In this document: piece by piece, positions 44,600-53,279 of the stretch | Layout of the letters: every line of letters starts with the position of its first letter | How positions within the stretch are numbered: position 1 is the first letter of the stretch | Source of the DNA: Agrobacterium sp. RAC06 | GTDB lineage: Bacteria > Pseudomonadota > Alphaproteobacteria > Rhizobiales > Rhizobiaceae | Assembly (NCBI RefSeq): GCF_001713475.1 | Contig: NZ_CP016499.1 | Coordinates: 1,674,001-1,738,000 of the forward strand | Length of the DNA stretch: 64,000 bases | Reading direction: 5' to 3' | Notes under the pieces: generated by a model | What the model was told of the DNA's origin: nothing | The model's input: only the letters and a program-made list of their open reading frames with translations | Databases searched by the model: none | Made by a program: the position numbers and the translations under genes

Positions 44600-46324
44600 T
44601 CAGGCAGCAGCGCTCTGTCGGCCGCGCAGATGCGAACCAGTTGCTGCTGCCGCAGAGCCCGGCTCGCGCCGGGCGCTACGGCGATTGAGCTTGAAAATGT
44701 CGACCAGCGTCTTCATCTTGCCGGCGCCGAGTGCCATGATGTCGCTTGCCGCAGTGATACTCGACACCAGACCAGCATTCTGTTGCGTCGCCTGATCGAG
44801 CTGGTTCACCGCATTGTTGATCTCGCTCAGGCTGGATGCCTGCTCATTGGCACCCGTGGCGATGGCATCGACATTGGTGTTGATCTCGTTGACGAATTTC
44901 TCAATGCGCTCAAGCGAAGCGCCGGTGGCATTAACCAGCCGAACCCCTTCGGAGACCTCGTTCGTCGAGTTGAGAATGAGGGCGGATATCTCGCGCGCCG
45001 CCGCGGCCGAGCGCTGTGCCAGTTCGCGAACTTCCTGGGCCACAACGGCGAAGCCCTTGCCGGCATCGCCGGCACGGGCGGCTTCTACACCGGCATTCAG
45101 AGCAAGAAGATTGGTCTGGAAGGCGATCTGGTCGATTACGTCGATGATACTGCCGATCTCTTTAGAGGCATTTTCGATACGACCGATTGCCTCGACGGTG
45201 GAGCGCACCACCTCTACAGACTGACCAGTTGCCGCACGCGCCTCCTTGACGATCTCGCGCGTGTCGCGGGCCCTTACCGAGGCCTCCTTCACCGTGGCTG
45301 TAATCTGTTCCAAAGCGGCGGATGCCTGTTCGAGTGCCGCTGCCTGTTGCTCTGTACGGCGTCCAAGCGACTCGGCGTCACCCTTCAGGCTCTCGCTGTT
45401 TTCCGTCAGTGAACCGGTTTCACCAAGCACGCTTTCCAGTGTTTTCTGGAACTCCTCGATTGCCTTGTTGAAGTCATTGCGGAGCCGTTCGAATTCCGGA
45501 ATGAAGGGATCGTCGATCGTGATGCGAATGTTGCATTCGGAGAGACGGGCGAGACCGGCTGCGATGGCATCCACCGCCTGGACACGCCCCGTCACGTCGA
45601 TGGCAAACTTCACCACCTTGAAGACCCGGCCGTCCTCGTCGAAGATCGGGTTGTAGGATGCCTGGATGTAGAGCTTGCTGCCGTCTTTGCGAATGCGGGT
45701 GAACTCGCTCGACTTGAACTCGCCGGCGCGCAGATCCTTCCAGAAAGCATGATATTCGGGCGACCGGGCGTACTCGCCCTCACAAAATATCGCATGGTGC
45801 TTGCCCATGATCTCTTCCAGCTTGTACCCGATGGCAGAGAGGAAATTCGGGTTGGCGGTCAGGATCTGTCCGTCCGGCGTGAACTCGATTGTCGCCTGAG
45901 CGCGGGAGATAGCGTTCAGTTTGCCGCTGTTTTCCAGTTCTGCCCGCTTCCGCTCGGTGATGTCTGTGGCAAACTTGACGACCTTGTAGGGCTTTCCGCC
46001 GCGCATGATCGGATTGTAGGAGGCCTCGATCCAGATCTCTCGGCCGCCCTTGCCGAAACGCTTGTACTGAGCACTGAAGAACTCGCCACGGGAAAGGCGG
46101 CTCCAAAATGTCTTGTATTCCGGCGAATTCGCATAGTCTTGCCCGACAAACATGCTGTGATGCTTGCCCACGATTTCTGCCAGTTCATAGCCGACTGTCA
46201 GGCAAAAATTCCGATTTGCGCTGAGAATAGTGCCAGTCAGATCAAATTCGATCACGGCCTGTGATCGATCAAGGGCATTGAGAATTGACCTGGATTCATT
46301 GCCGAAGAAAGGGAGAAGAGACAT
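44600..46324 (-). CDS. Soluble chemoreceptor with two PAS domains
   Basis: 574-residue methyl-accepting protein without any convincing transmembrane helix, so cytoplasmic. Two PAS modules (about 15-130 and 137-255) each include the FGxTN-like pattern (GKHHSMFVGQDYANSPEY; GKHHAIFCEGEYARSPEY) and end in PAC regions (KVVKFATDITERK; KVVKFAIDVTGRV). The signalling domain has the conserved tip [21 protein letters not shown]. The layout resembles energy- or redox-taxis receptors; whether the PAS domains bind haem, flavin or nothing is unclear. No CheR-binding pentapeptide is visible at the C-terminus. Confidence 0.93.
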   Translation of the reverse strand: MSLLPFFGNESRSILNALDRSQAVIEFDLTGTILSANRNFCLTVGYELAEIVGKHHSMFVGQDYANSPEYKTFWSRLSRGEFFSAQYKRFGKGGREIWIEASYNPIMRGGKPYKVVKFATDITERKRAELENSGKLNAISRAQATIEFTPDGQILTANPNFLSAIGYKLEEIMGKHHAIFCEGEYARSPEYHAFWKDLRAGEFKSSEFTRIRKDGSKLYIQASYNPIFDEDGRVFKVVKFAIDVTGRVQAVDAIAAGLARLSECNIRITIDDPFIPEFERLRNDFNKAIEEFQKTLESVLGETGSLTENSESLKGDAESLGRRTEQQAAALEQASAALEQITATVKEASVRARDTREIVKEARAATGQSVEVVRSTVEAIGRIENASKEIGSIIDVIDQIAFQTNLLALNAGVEAARAGDAGKGFAVVAQEVRELAQRSAAAAREISALILNSTNEVSEGVRLVNATGASLERIEKFVNEINTNVDAIATGANEQASSLSEINNAVNQLDQATQQNAGLVSSITAASDIMALGAGKMKTLVDIFKLNRRSARREPGSAAAATGSHLRGRQSAAA

Positions 46325-46451
46325 GGTTGCACCTCTGCATAACAATTCACTCAGAGTTTAATTCACCCTTCCTATATAAATACTTACTAAAATTTACGAT
46401 TTATTTTAATCGATCGATGCGTCTATGGTTGTTGAGATCGAGACTTGGCCC

Positions 46452-46580
46452 CAAAACAAATGAAGCCCCCCGGGCCCGAAACCGGGGGGCTTCTATTCCT
46501 GCAGGCCAGAAGGAGGAGGAGGAGGGCCTGCAGTTTTGTGTCGGAGCGCGCTGCTTGGGAGGATCACATCGCGCCAGCCA
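46452..46580 (-). ncRNA. Candidate anti-Shine-Dalgarno small RNA (alpha-r14/suhB-like)
   Basis: The minus strand encodes three consecutive hairpins. Hairpin 1 has a CGCGC/GCGCG-type stem (46570-46574 with 46546-46550) and a 19-nt loop exposing UCCUCCC. Hairpin 2 has a perfect 9-bp stem (46525-46533 with 46499-46507) and a 17-nt loop made of CUCCUCCUCCUCCUUCU. Hairpin 3 has a perfect 12-bp GC-rich stem (46482-46493 with 46462-46473) followed by AUUUGUUUU, an intrinsic terminator. Two anti-SD loops followed by a terminator is the layout described for the rhizobial alpha-r14 family. No protein gene accounts for the terminator. Ends are approximate; no promoter was recognised. This fills the 413-bp gap between the PAS chemoreceptor and tlyA. 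Confidence 0.72.
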
Positions 46581-46737
46581 TTGAACATTAGGATAAATTG
46601 CTTAAAGCATCTCTAATAAAACCTTGAATGGATCGGCGATCGAAAATCGCAACTCCTCGCCCGCGTCGCTCAAGCGGCAGAAGGCGATCCCGCGAAAAAG
46701 ACTTGCGCGAAGGCGCATCTCCCCGCATTGACGGGGC

Positions 46738-47541
46738 ATGAAGAAGCTCCCAGAACCCCAGCGCCTCGACCAGCTCCTGGTCGCCCTCGGCCTTTTCGCC
46801 AGCCGCTCCCGCTCCCGTGACGCCATCCAGCGTGGCACGGTGAAGGTGGACGGCAAGGTGGTGGCGAAGCCCAGCCTCGTCTTTGCCGCCACGCACCAGT
46901 TCGATATCGACGATCCGGCACAGGATTACGTCTCGCGCGCGGCGCTGAAGCTCGACGCCGCACTCGACCATTTCAACCTCTCGCCGGAAGGCTGCCACTG
47001 TCTGGATGTCGGCGCCTCCACCGGTGGGTTTACCGAGGTCCTGCTGAAGCGGGGCGCGGCGCATGTGACGGCGATCGATGTCGGCCACGACCAGCTGCAT
47101 CCGCGACTGGCCAGCGACCCGCGCGTGACCAATCTGGAGGGATTGAATGCGCGTTACCTGGAGCCTGAGGATTACGACGATCAGCCTTTCGACTTTCTCG
47201 TCTCCGACGTTTCGTTCATCTCGCTGAAGCTGGCGCTGGCGCCGGCTCTCGATCAGGCCGAGCCGGGCGCGCATTGCCTGCTGTTGGTCAAGCCGCAATT
47301 CGAGGCGGGCCGTGAAGCGATCAGCAAGGCTGGGCTTTTGAAAGAACCGGAAACGGCGCCGCTGGTGGCCGCCGAACTGGAGCGCTGGCTGACAGAGGAC
47401 ATGGGCTGGACCAGCCTCGGCCTCATCCCCTCCCCGATCGCCGGTGGCGATGGGAACGAGGAATTCCTGCTCGCCGGCGTCAAGCCTGATGATGCCGAAG
47501 ATGGCGACGACGATCAGGACGACCAAGAGGACGCAGCATGA
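46738..47541 (+). CDS. tlyA: TlyA-family rRNA methyltransferase/hemolysin-like protein
   Basis: 267-residue protein with an N-terminal S4 RNA-binding domain (residues 8-65, RLDQLLVALGLFASRSRSRDAIQRGTVKV) and an FtsJ-like Rossmann methyltransferase domain (about 70-250). The SAM motif is CLDVGASTGGFTEVLLKRGA, and SDVSFISLKLALAP and LVKPQFE are conserved. Mycobacterial TlyA 2'-O-methylates 16S and 23S rRNA. The tail is very acidic. Its stop overlaps the next methyltransferase start by 4 bp. Confidence 0.92.
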   Translation: MKKLPEPQRLDQLLVALGLFASRSRSRDAIQRGTVKVDGKVVAKPSLVFAATHQFDIDDPAQDYVSRAALKLDAALDHFNLSPEGCHCLDVGASTGGFTEVLLKRGAAHVTAIDVGHDQLHPRLASDPRVTNLEGLNARYLEPEDYDDQPFDFLVSDVSFISLKLALAPALDQAEPGAHCLLLVKPQFEAGREAISKAGLLKEPETAPLVAAELERWLTEDMGWTSLGLIPSPIAGGDGNEEFLLAGVKPDDAEDGDDDQDDQEDAA

Positions 47542-48788
47542 GCGCCGAAACCGTCACGATTTCAAGCCTCGGCGCCAAAGGCGACGGGGTGGCGCATGGC
47601 GCTGATGGTCCCGTGTTTGTGCCCTTCGCCCTGCCCGGCGAAACCGTCTCGATCGCCAAGGTGAAGAACGAGGGCACGATCATGTCCTTCGCCACCACCT
47701 CGCCAGATCGCGTTCAGCCGCGTTGCAAGCATTTCGGTCCTGATGGCGTCGGTGGTGTATGCGGCGGTTGTTCGCTGCAGCATATGGCAAAACCCGCCTA
47801 CAATGCCTTCAAGCGGCAGATTCTGATCGACGCCCTGAAGTCGAAGGGGATCGAGGCTCCCGTTGGCGAGATCTTCGAGGCGCATCCGCATCAGCGGCGC
47901 CGCCTCGTCTTCACCGCTAGGCGGCGTGAGACAGGCCTGGTCATGGGTTTCATGCAGGCGGAGACGCATCATGTCGTGCCGGTCGAGGAATGTCCCATCG
48001 CGTCGGACGGGCTGATCTCCCGGCTGGACGCGATCAAGATCATCGCCAATGCCTGTGGTGCCGAGCACTTCCGCGTCACAGTGACCGAGACGACCACCGG
48101 CCTCGACATCTCGCTCGACGGTTTGCGTGGCGGGCTCGGCGACCAGGAACGGCGCGCGGTCACCAATGCCGTGATCCGGCTCAAGGACATCGCCCGCGTC
48201 TCGGCCAATGGCGAGATCGTCATCGAGCCGCACAAGCCGCTGCTCGATTTCGCCGGCGCCCGCGTCGTGCTGCCGCCGGGTGGCTTCACCCAGGCAACGC
48301 ATGAGGCGGAAGACCACATGGCGGCGCTTGCCATTGCCCATATCGGCAAGGCCAAGAAGGTTGCTGATCTGTTTGCCGGCGTCGGTACCTTCGCATTGCG
48401 GTTCGCCCGCTCATATTCCGTGCTCGCGGTCGAGTCTGACGAGAAGGCGGTAAAGTCGCTGGATTTTGCCGCCCGTAACACGCAGGGGCTGAAGCCTGTG
48501 AGCGTCGAGCGGCGCGACCTCTTCCGCCGTCCGCTGATGACCTCCGAATTCAAGGGCTTCGACGCCGTCGTCTTCGACCCGCCACGGGCGGGTGCCGAGG
48601 TGCAGTGTGCGGAACTGGCGAAAAGCCAGGTGAAGAAGGTGGTCGCGATCAGTTGCAATCCGCTGACGCTTGCCCGGGACCTCTCAATCCTGATCGCTGG
48701 CGGCTACCGGGTCGATAAGGTGACACCGATCGATCAGTTCCTCTGGTCACCGCATGTCGAGGCGGTTGCAACGCTCAGCAAGAAATAG
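47538..48788 (+). CDS. RlmD/TrmA-type 23S rRNA (uracil-5) methyltransferase
   Basis: 416-residue SAM-dependent RNA methyltransferase. A TRAM-like beta domain (residues 1-60) is followed by the [4Fe-4S] cysteine set CKHFGPDGVGGVCGGCSLQH, then the methyltransferase domain with VADLFAGVGTFALRFAR, FDPPRAGAEVQC and the catalytic ISCNP near residue 355. The iron-sulfur cluster separates RlmC/RlmD-type enzymes from TrmA; the precise rRNA position cannot be told. Translation is coupled to tlyA by an ATGA overlap. Confidence 0.92.
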   Translation: MSAETVTISSLGAKGDGVAHGADGPVFVPFALPGETVSIAKVKNEGTIMSFATTSPDRVQPRCKHFGPDGVGGVCGGCSLQHMAKPAYNAFKRQILIDALKSKGIEAPVGEIFEAHPHQRRRLVFTARRRETGLVMGFMQAETHHVVPVEECPIASDGLISRLDAIKIIANACGAEHFRVTVTETTTGLDISLDGLRGGLGDQERRAVTNAVIRLKDIARVSANGEIVIEPHKPLLDFAGARVVLPPGGFTQATHEAEDHMAALAIAHIGKAKKVADLFAGVGTFALRFARSYSVLAVESDEKAVKSLDFAARNTQGLKPVSVERRDLFRRPLMTSEFKGFDAVVFDPPRAGAEVQCAELAKSQVKKVVAISCNPLTLARDLSILIAGGYRVDKVTPIDQFLWSPHVEAVATLSKK

Positions 48789-48844
48789 GCGGAAATACAG
48801 CTTATAGCTGCATTCGATTTCTTGCGCCACCCCCGATAATCATC

Positions 48845-48879
48845 TCTGATCACATCATCGAGAAAATGACGTGATCAGA
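48845..48879 (+). promoter_or_regulatory. Perfect 9-bp inverted repeat upstream of the haem peroxidase
   Basis: TCTGATCAC (48845-48853) is mirrored by GTGATCAGA (48871-48879) across 17 bases. The right arm abuts the GGGGGA ribosome binding site of the peroxidase gene. It could be a regulator-binding site or a translation-controlling mRNA hairpin. Confidence 0.55.
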
Positions 48880-48891
48880 GGGGGAATGACG

Positions 48892-50499
48892 ATGTCTGAA
48901 GTCGCAGCCCACGGACATGGCGTTCGTGGCATGAGCCGTGAATCCCTGCTGGCCCTGGCCGGCAATGCCGATCCCGGAAAATTCGGCAAAATGTTTCCGC
49001 GGCTTCGGCCACTGCATGCAGAGGATGACGCGCTTTTCGATCTCGCAGAGGCCATGCGGGATAACAATGTCGACACGGGCGACCATCCGAAACTGCCGGC
49101 CGGATATACCTATCTTGGTCAGTTCGTCGACCACGACATTACGCTCGACACGACCCCGCTCGACAAGCAGCGCGCCGATCCGCTGGCGACAGAGAACTTC
49201 CGCACGCCGGCGCTGGACCTCGACTCCCTCTACGGCGACGGGCCGGGCCTGCACACGTATCTCTATGCCAAGGAGAGTCTCCGCGCCCCACCGGGGCCGA
49301 AATTTCTGATCGGCAAGGCGCAGATTTCCGACGCACTTCCCCGACCGGAAGAGGAACCGCCCCGGAAGATCCCAGAGCTCGACAACGACCTACCGCGCAA
49401 TGCCCATGGCCGCGCACTGATCTTTGACGAGCGCAATGACGAGAACCTGCTGGTGGCGCAGTTTCACCTGCTGATGCTGAAGTTCCACAATGCGGTGGTG
49501 GATCATCTCAAGAAGACGACGACCGGCCTCAAGGACCCAGAGCTGTTTAAGGAAGCGCGACGGATCGTGACCTGGCACTATCAATGGATCGTGCTCTTCG
49601 ATTTCGTCGAACGCCTGACCGAGCCAGGGTTGATCCGCAAGATCAAACATGAGGGCCGGCGCTTCTATCGCTTCCGCAGCCGGCCTTACATGCCGGCCGA
49701 GTTCGCAGCTGCCGCCTATCGTCTTGGGCATTCCATGGTCCGGGAAAACTACAGCCACAACGCCGTTTTTCGTCCCGGCGGCCTTGCCGACGGCACACTC
49801 GAACTCATGTTCAACTTCACGGGCAAATCCGGTCTGATCGTGGGGGACCTCGCGCCTAAGCCGCCTCCACCATCGCCGCTTGGACCGCATCGCACGCTGC
49901 CGTCCAACTGGGCGATCGACTGGCGCCGCTTTTTCGATCTTGAAACCCCTCTCGAAGAAAACTTCACGCTCAATCATGCCCGCCGGCTTGACCCGCTGAT
50001 CGTGCCCGCCCTGCATACACTTCCCGATCATCCCGAAGACATGAGCACAGTGGCTGCGCGGGAGTTCGTCCTGCCGTTTCGAAATCTCAGACGCGGTTCG
50101 CAGATCGGCCTGCCATCGGGCCAGGATGTCGCACGCGCCATGGGCTTCGAGCCACTCAGCGAAAAGCAGCTTTCCGGGGGTAGAGACGGCGAGGCTGCGG
50201 CGCGAAACGGCTTTCACAAGGCGACACCGCTTTGGTACTACATCCTGAAGGAAGCCGAGCAGCTTCATGAGGGATTGAGGCTCGGACCGGTTGGATCAAC
50301 TATTGTTGCGGAGACGTTCCTCGGCCTTGTGCACGGCGATCAGAATTCCTTCCTCTGGCAGAAATCCAACTGGACGCCGCACCTGCCGGCAAAGACGCCA
50401 GGGCATTTCACCATGGCGGATCTGATCACCTTCGTCGATGATATCAATCCGGTTGGCAACGGCGTCGGGGTGGTGCCCGAGGAAAAGCCCGCTCAGTAG
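48892..50499 (+). CDS. Animal-type (peroxinectin-like) haem peroxidase
   Basis: 535-residue protein of the peroxidase-cyclooxygenase superfamily. The distal site is LGQFVDHDITLD, with distal His81 and neighbouring Asp80 (the residue that can form an ester bond to haem in relatives). The proximal region is YRLGHSMVRENY, with the proximal His near residue 282. ALHTLPDHPEDM and RGRQ-like RRGSQIGLPSGQDVARAMG are also typical. No signal peptide is visible, so it is either cytoplasmic or exported by a non-Sec route. ATGs at 48886 and 48892 are both possible; the second has better spacing from GGGGGA. Its substrate and purpose in this bacterium are unknown. Confidence 0.93.
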   Translation: MSEVAAHGHGVRGMSRESLLALAGNADPGKFGKMFPRLRPLHAEDDALFDLAEAMRDNNVDTGDHPKLPAGYTYLGQFVDHDITLDTTPLDKQRADPLATENFRTPALDLDSLYGDGPGLHTYLYAKESLRAPPGPKFLIGKAQISDALPRPEEEPPRKIPELDNDLPRNAHGRALIFDERNDENLLVAQFHLLMLKFHNAVVDHLKKTTTGLKDPELFKEARRIVTWHYQWIVLFDFVERLTEPGLIRKIKHEGRRFYRFRSRPYMPAEFAAAAYRLGHSMVRENYSHNAVFRPGGLADGTLELMFNFTGKSGLIVGDLAPKPPPPSPLGPHRTLPSNWAIDWRRFFDLETPLEENFTLNHARRLDPLIVPALHTLPDHPEDMSTVAAREFVLPFRNLRRGSQIGLPSGQDVARAMGFEPLSEKQLSGGRDGEAAARNGFHKATPLWYYILKEAEQLHEGLRLGPVGSTIVAETFLGLVHGDQNSFLWQKSNWTPHLPAKTPGHFTMADLITFVDDINPVGNGVGVVPEEKPAQ

Positions 50500-50798
50500 G
50501 TCAAAAGCGTGCCGGAGCCCGTAACATTCGCGCAACGGCAGCGTCCACCGACGCGGCCGGGATTGGCCGGGCAGGACACCTGCCCACCACCGCCGACGCT
50601 ACCGGACTGGTCGACAACACAGATATAGCGCTGCGGGCGGACCGGCCGGTTCTGACGCGGGGTATTCTGGCTTTCGCTGATCGCGCCGCTGGTATCATTG
50701 ACCAGGACAAAGGGGAGCGACGAGCTTGCTGCCGCTTCGGCTGAAGCCGGCGCGGCGATGACAAGCAGGCTGAGTGCGACACAGAACAAACGCAACAT
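50493..50798 (-). CDS. Small exported cysteine-containing protein of unknown function
   Basis: 101-residue protein with a signal peptide (MLRLFCVALSLLVIAAPASAEA, cleavage near residue 19). The mature part is Ser/Gly/Pro-rich with four or five cysteines in two groups (YICVVDQSG; SCPANPGRVGGRCRCANV), suggesting disulfides. It was not assigned to a family. Its stop overlaps the end of the peroxidase gene by 7 bp in convergent orientation. Secreted, non-essential-looking; no function is claimed. Confidence 0.72.
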   Translation of the reverse strand: MLRLFCVALSLLVIAAPASAEAAASSSLPFVLVNDTSGAISESQNTPRQNRPVRPQRYICVVDQSGSVGGGGQVSCPANPGRVGGRCRCANVTGSGTLLTY

Positions 50799-50954
50799 GA
50801 GAACCTCGGCAAGACTGGTGACAGCTGGACTTTTGCAAATGACGACGACCCGCGGACCGTTCCGGACAAGACCCGAACGGCCTAGGACCACTGTGGTTGC
50901 AGAGATTAGAGCCAAACACTGAATACAGGCTGAACCCTCGCACCCAGTAACGAG

Positions 50955-50979
50955 AAACGGCGCCGCAGGGGCGCCGTTT
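50955..50979 (-). terminator. Hairpin terminator downstream of the dCache chemoreceptor
   Basis: A 10-bp stem, AAACGGCGCC (50955-50964) with GGCGCCGTTT (50970-50979), stands 26 bp after the chemoreceptor stop on the minus strand. The stem ends in TTT on that strand, but the tail beyond is short. Confidence 0.65.
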
Positions 50980-51005
50980 CATTCTGTAGATTATCGATCG
51001 CCCGA

Positions 51006-53153
51006 TCAGGCGGCGCGACGCTGGCCAGACGATGCGCCTGCCGAGCGTTCGTCGATACGGAACTGGTTGAGCAGAGCCGTCAGCGCCGCCGCTTCCTGAG
51101 CAAGGCCGTGGCTGGCTGCCGTCTGTTCCTCGACCATGGCGGCGTTCTGCTGGGTGCCCTGGTCCATGGTGTTAACAGCCGTGTTGATCTCCTGCAGGCC
51201 GGTCGATTGTTCGCGCGAGGCGGTCACGATGGCGTTGACGTGGCCATTGATCTCCTGGACCTCGCGAACGATCACGTCGAGCGCCTTGCCGGTCTCGTTG
51301 ACCAGATCGACGCCGACCTTGACCTGGTCGCCGGAGGCGCTGATCAGGGCCTTGATCTCCTTGGCAGCATTCGCGGATCGCTGGGCAAGTTCGCGGACTT
51401 CCTGAGCAACAACGGCAAAGCCCTTGCCGGCTTCACCAGCGCGTGCGGCCTCGACACCGGCATTCAGCGCCAACAGGTTGGTCTGGAAGGCGATCTCGTC
51501 GATGACACCGATGATGTTGGAGATCTCGCCCGAAGACTTCTCGATGCCCTGCATGGCACCGACGGCCTTTTCGACGATCTCGCCGGACTTTTCGGCACCG
51601 GCACGCGCGCGGGTCACCAGCTGGCCGACTTCCTCGGCACGGCGGGCGCTGTCCTTGACCGTGGTGGTGATTTCCTCAAGTGCTGCTGCCGTTTCTTCGA
51701 CCGAGGCGGCCTGCTGCTCGGTGCGGCGGGCGAGGTTGTCGGCAGAGGAGCGGATTTCGGCAGCACCACCGTCGATAGCGCGGGCATTGCGGCCGACAGT
51801 GGCGAGCGCGTCATGCAGCTTCTCGACGGAGGCATTGAAGTCGACGCGCAGGCGGTCGAGATCACCGGCGAACGGGGTCTCGATGCGCGAGACCAGGTCG
51901 CCATTGGCGAGGCGGCCGAGGCCATCGGCCAGCGAATGCACGGCAAACGAGACCTGCTCTGCCTCGCGGGCCCTTGCGGTTTCGCGCTCGCGGCGTTCCT
52001 GTTCGGTCATCGAGCGGGTCTCGTCCGCTTCGCGGGCGAGGCGTCCGCGCTCGATGATGTTGTCGCGGAAGACGGCGACGGCTGCGGCCATCTGGCCGAT
52101 TTCGTCCTTGCGCGCAGTGCCCGGAATTTCAGCCGAGACATCACCACCGGCGAGCTTGCCCATGACGCCAGTCATATCGACAACGGGGCGAACAACGAGG
52201 CGCGACAGGAGCGCTGCCAGGATGCCGATCATGGCGACCACGCCGACGAGGGTGGCAACCGCGGCTGCGGTGCGGAACTCGCCGATCGCTGCGAAAGCGA
52301 GATCGCGGTCGATCTGCACGCCGAGATACCAGTCTTCCCGCGGCAGGCCCTTGATCGGCAGGAAGGAGACGAGAACATTGGCATCGGCGAAGGTGGTTTC
52401 GGTGATGCCGGAGCCAACAGTGGGTGTCTGGTTCGGGAAGGCATCCTTCAACGTCTTGGTGACGAGGTTGCCATCGCGATGAACGAGGATCGTGCCGTCC
52501 TGCTTGACGAGGAAGGCCGAACCCTTGCCGCCCATGTCGACCGAGTTGACCATGTTGACGAGCGAGGTCAGCGAGAAGTCGGAAGCCGCCACGCCATAGA
52601 GCTTGCCGTCCTTCTTGACGGGAATGGCGGCGCTGATGATCAGATTGCCGGTCGAAGCGTCGGCATAGGGGTCTGTCAGGACCATCTTGTCGGCCTTGAC
52701 GGCATCCTGGTACCAGGGACGCTTGCGCGGATCGTAACCCTCCGGCAGCGGCTGGTTGGGAACGCTGGTAAAGACGCCCTGCTCGTCGCCGACATAGGTC
52801 GACATGAATTCGCGGATCAGGACCGGGTTGTCGAAAGCCGCGATGATGGCGGCCGCATCGGGCGCCTTGGCGGCGGCATTGCCGGCGAGTTCGGTCAGCA
52901 TGACGCGGGCGCTCAGCCAGTTGGCGATGCTCTGCGAAGCCTGGAGACCGGAGCTATCGATCTCACTCTTGACGGCCGCACTCGTAGCGTTGCGCTGGAG
53001 GCTGTCTATGTAGAAGGAGAAACCGGAAAGGGCAGCGACCACCACGAGGGAGGCGACCACCAGGATCTTGGTCATCAGGTTGGAACTGGTCTTCACGATA
53101 CGGTCCTGCAAAAACTCTTCGCGCAACTTTGGCGCGAGGGCGTCATGGGGCAT
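51006..53153 (-). CDS. Methyl-accepting chemotaxis protein with amino-acid-type dCache domain
   Basis: 715-residue membrane chemoreceptor. Transmembrane helix 1 spans about 28-50, the periplasmic double-Cache domain about 55-290, helix 2 about 295-320, then HAMP ([25 protein letters not shown]) and the signalling domain with [21 protein letters not shown]. The Cache domain carries the amino-acid-recognition pattern: Tyr140, Arg145, Trp147, Tyr148 (RPWY), then TDPYAD near 160-165 and Asp192 in GVAASDFSL. This matches the dCache motif of amino-acid receptors such as the rhizobial McpU group, so an amino-acid ligand is likely. No CheR-docking pentapeptide at the end. Confidence 0.94.
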   Translation of the reverse strand: MPHDALAPKLREEFLQDRIVKTSSNLMTKILVVASLVVVAALSGFSFYIDSLQRNATSAAVKSEIDSSGLQASQSIANWLSARVMLTELAGNAAAKAPDAAAIIAAFDNPVLIREFMSTYVGDEQGVFTSVPNQPLPEGYDPRKRPWYQDAVKADKMVLTDPYADASTGNLIISAAIPVKKDGKLYGVAASDFSLTSLVNMVNSVDMGGKGSAFLVKQDGTILVHRDGNLVTKTLKDAFPNQTPTVGSGITETTFADANVLVSFLPIKGLPREDWYLGVQIDRDLAFAAIGEFRTAAAVATLVGVVAMIGILAALLSRLVVRPVVDMTGVMGKLAGGDVSAEIPGTARKDEIGQMAAAVAVFRDNIIERGRLAREADETRSMTEQERRERETARAREAEQVSFAVHSLADGLGRLANGDLVSRIETPFAGDLDRLRVDFNASVEKLHDALATVGRNARAIDGGAAEIRSSADNLARRTEQQAASVEETAAALEEITTTVKDSARRAEEVGQLVTRARAGAEKSGEIVEKAVGAMQGIEKSSGEISNIIGVIDEIAFQTNLLALNAGVEAARAGEAGKGFAVVAQEVRELAQRSANAAKEIKALISASGDQVKVGVDLVNETGKALDVIVREVQEINGHVNAIVTASREQSTGLQEINTAVNTMDQGTQQNAAMVEEQTAASHGLAQEAAALTALLNQFRIDERSAGASSGQRRAA

Positions 53154-53279
53154 TGTGTGCTCACGACACCATCATGGTGAGGAGACGGCAAGATCGCCGC
53201 CTATCCATGTTTAGCCTGCAGGATTTAATGGGTAATTAAGAAGAACCGAAAGGACTCGTAAGCCCTGCGTACGAGCCTT

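Noticed and set aside
51108..53180. A 690-codon open frame on the plus strand opposite the dCache chemoreceptor
   Set aside because: Antisense shadow; composition is Gly/Ala/Asp-rich with no domain, whereas the minus strand encodes a complete chemoreceptor.
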